A DNA stretch of 7,119 nt from Rhodospirillaceae bacterium (GTDB taxonomy: Bacteria; Pseudomonadota; Alphaproteobacteria; Micavibrionales; Micavibrionaceae). The notes under the pieces are model-generated. The model had not been told where the DNA came from and made no database searches. It saw only the letters and a list, made by a program, of their open reading frames with translations. A program made the translations under genes and the position numbers. The DNA lies in the NCBI GenBank assembly GCA_003452275.1, contig DMIT01000011.1, positions 1 through 7,119 of the forward strand, read 5' to 3'. Positions 6,026 through 7,119 of this stretch are shown here, one piece after another (position 1 is the stretch's first letter; each line of letters starts with the position of its first letter).

Positions 6026-6059
6026 TTGAAAAGCCCCCAAAAATGCCCCATTATACAAT
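6026..6059 (+). promoter_or_regulatory. Weak promoter candidate in the gap after modA
   Basis: TTGAAA (6026-6031) resembles a -35 box, and TATACA/TACAAT (6052-6059) a -10 box, but the spacing (20-22 nt) is longer than the usual 17. It is the best sigma70-like pair in the 193-nt gap 5930-6122 and would serve the gene at 6123. I see no convincing intrinsic terminator in this gap: the ATGGC/GCCAT inverted repeat (5995-5999 and 6012-6016) lacks a T-run. Confidence 0.25.
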
Positions 6060-6122
6060 CTATCTATTATAAGCTCGTAACTTATGTTTTGTTTCGGGGC
6101 GCTGAATGACCGGTTGGATACT

Positions 6123-6746
6123 ATGAAAAAAAGAGCTATGATATTCCGTTTCACGGTGGTGCATTTATGGATTTTGAGTATCGTCAATCTTGTGCTTATC
6201 GCTGTGGTGTTATGTCTGCTGGCACCCAAAACAAATCCTGTTGATGTTGTCGTTTCGACGCCAACTGAAACAGCGACAAAAGAAGATACCGAGGCCGACA
6301 TTGATGAGGATGCGTTGAATGTTTACGGAAAGTCAGCTTTGCGTGCCGGATTAAAAAATTGTGCGTTGCCTATGAATCAGCTTGCAGAAAGGGTTCTTGT
6401 TGGCCACAAAGTTGGGGCTTATCGTTTTCCTGCGAAGAGCAAAGGGTTTGCAAGCATGTCTATGGAAGTCGCAACCAAATCTGGCGGCGTTGCCTATATG
6501 ACGTTTAATCTTTCGGAACCTGTGGCAGGGCAGTGTGTGATCGCCTATGAAGCCGTCTCCCAATGGAATAATAAATGCGAAGACGTTGTCAAAAAGATCC
6601 TGACGGAGTTTATACCGACAAGGATGCTGGGGGAACGGATTGCCATTCTGACACACAAGGACAATGAAAACCGTAAAGTATTCACAATGCCCGTGGGCGA
6701 AGGTTGCATTGCAACAGAAAAAGAAATTATAAGTTTTGTGGAATAG
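6123..6746 (+). CDS. Uncharacterised membrane-anchored protein
   Basis: I do not recognise the family. The 207-residue product has a basic start (MKKRAM), one strong hydrophobic segment (about residues 8-34), an acidic threonine/glutamate/aspartate-rich linker (about 45-64) and a globular part of about 140 residues. By the positive-inside rule this domain faces the periplasm. It has four cysteines, C80, C138, C152 and C195, an even number that could form two disulphides. The segment VIAYEAVSQWNNKCEDVV is a recognisable search handle. The in-frame ATG at 6084 would extend the protein by 13 residues but lacks a ribosome site. The ATG at 6123 has only a weak TTGGA, and 6138 is a third possibility. 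No link to the Moco genes is evident. Confidence 0.7.
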   Translation: MKKRAMIFRFTVVHLWILSIVNLVLIAVVLCLLAPKTNPVDVVVSTPTETATKEDTEADIDEDALNVYGKSALRAGLKNCALPMNQLAERVLVGHKVGAYRFPAKSKGFASMSMEVATKSGGVAYMTFNLSEPVAGQCVIAYEAVSQWNNKCEDVVKKILTEFIPTRMLGERIAILTHKDNENRKVFTMPVGEGCIATEKEIISFVE

Positions 6747-6770
6747 GTTTATTTGGTTGTAATTTCTCTC

Positions 6771-6784
6771 TTGATACGTATCTT
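6771..6784. promoter_or_regulatory. Degenerate FNR/Dnr-like site upstream of the last gene
   Basis: TTGAT-ACGT-ATCTT keeps eight of the ten core bases of TTGAT-N4-ATCAA and includes the perfect palindrome GATACGTATC (6773-6782). A weak -10-like GATAGT (6806-6811) lies close to class II distance. It precedes the ATG at 6833. Both the box and the -10 are imperfect, so this may be chance. Confidence 0.2.
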
Positions 6785-6832
6785 CTGTTCATGGGGTTAT
6801 CGTGGGATAGTCTAATCAAGGGGGGGATCTTT

Positions 6833-7119
6833 ATGTTATTTAAATCTTCATTATTATGTGGCGTTGCTATGGGTGTTTTGATTGTTGGTCATACACAGGC
6901 TATCGCTCAGGTTGTGAATACAATCAATGGTAACACTATTGAAGGTGTGCGTATTATCTCGAACTACGATAACAGTGCGGGCGAATATTTTGCCGTCGAA
7001 GAGTCTTCTGAGACAGTGTTCTACGCTGATGGTGGTGCCCAGACTTACATGAATAATAGCAATAATGTGAGTATCAGTTACGATACGGACAATAATGGTT
7101 CCGGTACTTTTAGCCTGCG
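6833..7119 (+). CDS. Secreted or surface protein, N-terminal fragment (3' truncated by window edge)
   Basis: An open frame runs from ATG 6833 to the window end without a stop (95 full codons). A seven-G run within AAGGGGGGGA (6818-6827), 6 nt before the ATG, serves as ribosome site. The first about 25 residues are a typical Sec signal peptide: a basic start (MLFKSS), a hydrophobic core (GVAMGVLIVG) and likely cleavage near TQAIA-Q. The mature part visible so far is rich in Asn, Ser, Gly, Thr, Asp and Tyr (for example NGNTIEG and YMNNSNNVSISYDTDNNGSG) and has no cysteine, a composition common in outer-membrane or surface beta-rich proteins such as adhesins and autotransporter passengers. That class is inferred from composition only; no specific family motif is seen. 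Confidence 0.75.
   Translation, partial: MLFKSSLLCGVAMGVLIVGHTQAIAQVVNTINGNTIEGVRIISNYDNSAGEYFAVEESSETVFYADGGAQTYMNNSNNVSISYDTDNNGSGTFSL

Noticed and set aside
5963..6050. TGGGGC (5963-5968) and GCCCCA (6045-6050) as a terminator stem after modA
   Set aside because: The loop would be 76 nt and no T-run follows.
5964..6103. Repeated GGGGCGCT octamer (5964-5971 and 6096-6103)
   Set aside because: Two copies of an 8-mer with no extended similarity or regular spacing are likely chance.
5729..6301. 190-codon minus-strand open frame across the modA end and the next gene
   Set aside because: It overlaps two better-supported + strand genes, has no ribosome site or recognisable motif and no coherent domain.
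1..7119. CRISPR array, tRNA/rRNA genes, insertion sequences, attachment sites
   Set aside because: No regularly spaced repeats, cloverleaf, rRNA segments, transposase or long terminal inverted repeats were seen.

Overview
The window is one end of a denitrification/molybdenum locus from a Gram-negative bacterium of moderate GC (roughly 45-50% by eye), probably a proteobacterium capable of anaerobic nitrogen-oxide respiration. The evidence is an NnrS-type membrane protein, a Dnr-like Crp/Fnr regulator, a perfect FNR/Dnr box, and an MoaA with the same length and cysteine numbering as the E. coli enzyme. Class and genus cannot be fixed from the sequence.

Layout. Positions 1-581 (+) hold the C-terminal half of an NnrS-family protein. 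It is convergent with a Dnr-like regulator (591-1292, -). The regulator is divergent from a long molybdenum-cofactor operon on the + strand: moaA (1554-2543), a fused moaC-moaB (2563-3594), moaD (3591-3833), moaE (3835-4320), mobA (4313-4837), a small unrecognised gene (4834-5202) and a modA-like gene (5189-5929). Apart from a 19-nt gap after moaA and a 1-nt gap before moaE, these genes overlap, so they very probably form one transcript. Together they cover GTP to cyclic pyranopterin (MoaA, MoaC), dithiolene formation (MoaD/MoaE), adenylation (MoaB domain), guanylylation (MobA) and a molybdate-binding protein. MoeA, MoeB and the ModBC transporter are not in the window.

The 261-nt gap between the regulator and moaA carries two layers of control. 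One is a perfect 18-nt FNR/Dnr palindrome centred exactly 41.5 nt upstream of the start site predicted from a CATAAT -10 box (class II activation). The other is a structured leader that fits the Moco riboswitch: a GAAA-tetraloop hairpin, an exact 11-nt tetraloop receptor (CCTAAG/TATGG), a long helix, and a CCTCC able to pair with the moaA ribosome binding site. The operon is therefore predicted to be switched on under low-oxygen/NO conditions and damped when Moco is sufficient.

After the operon, 5930-6122 is a short intergenic stretch with only a weak promoter candidate. It is followed by a single-pass membrane-anchored protein of unknown function (6123-6746) and the start of a secreted protein (6833 to the edge) with a clear signal peptide. 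These two look unrelated to molybdenum metabolism.

Most notable points: the oxygen/NO-plus-Moco dual-control leader, the MoaC-MoaB fusion, a ModA-like protein that cannot have a signal peptide, a CC-x2-CC tail on MoaE, and an unrecognised small protein inside the Moco operon.
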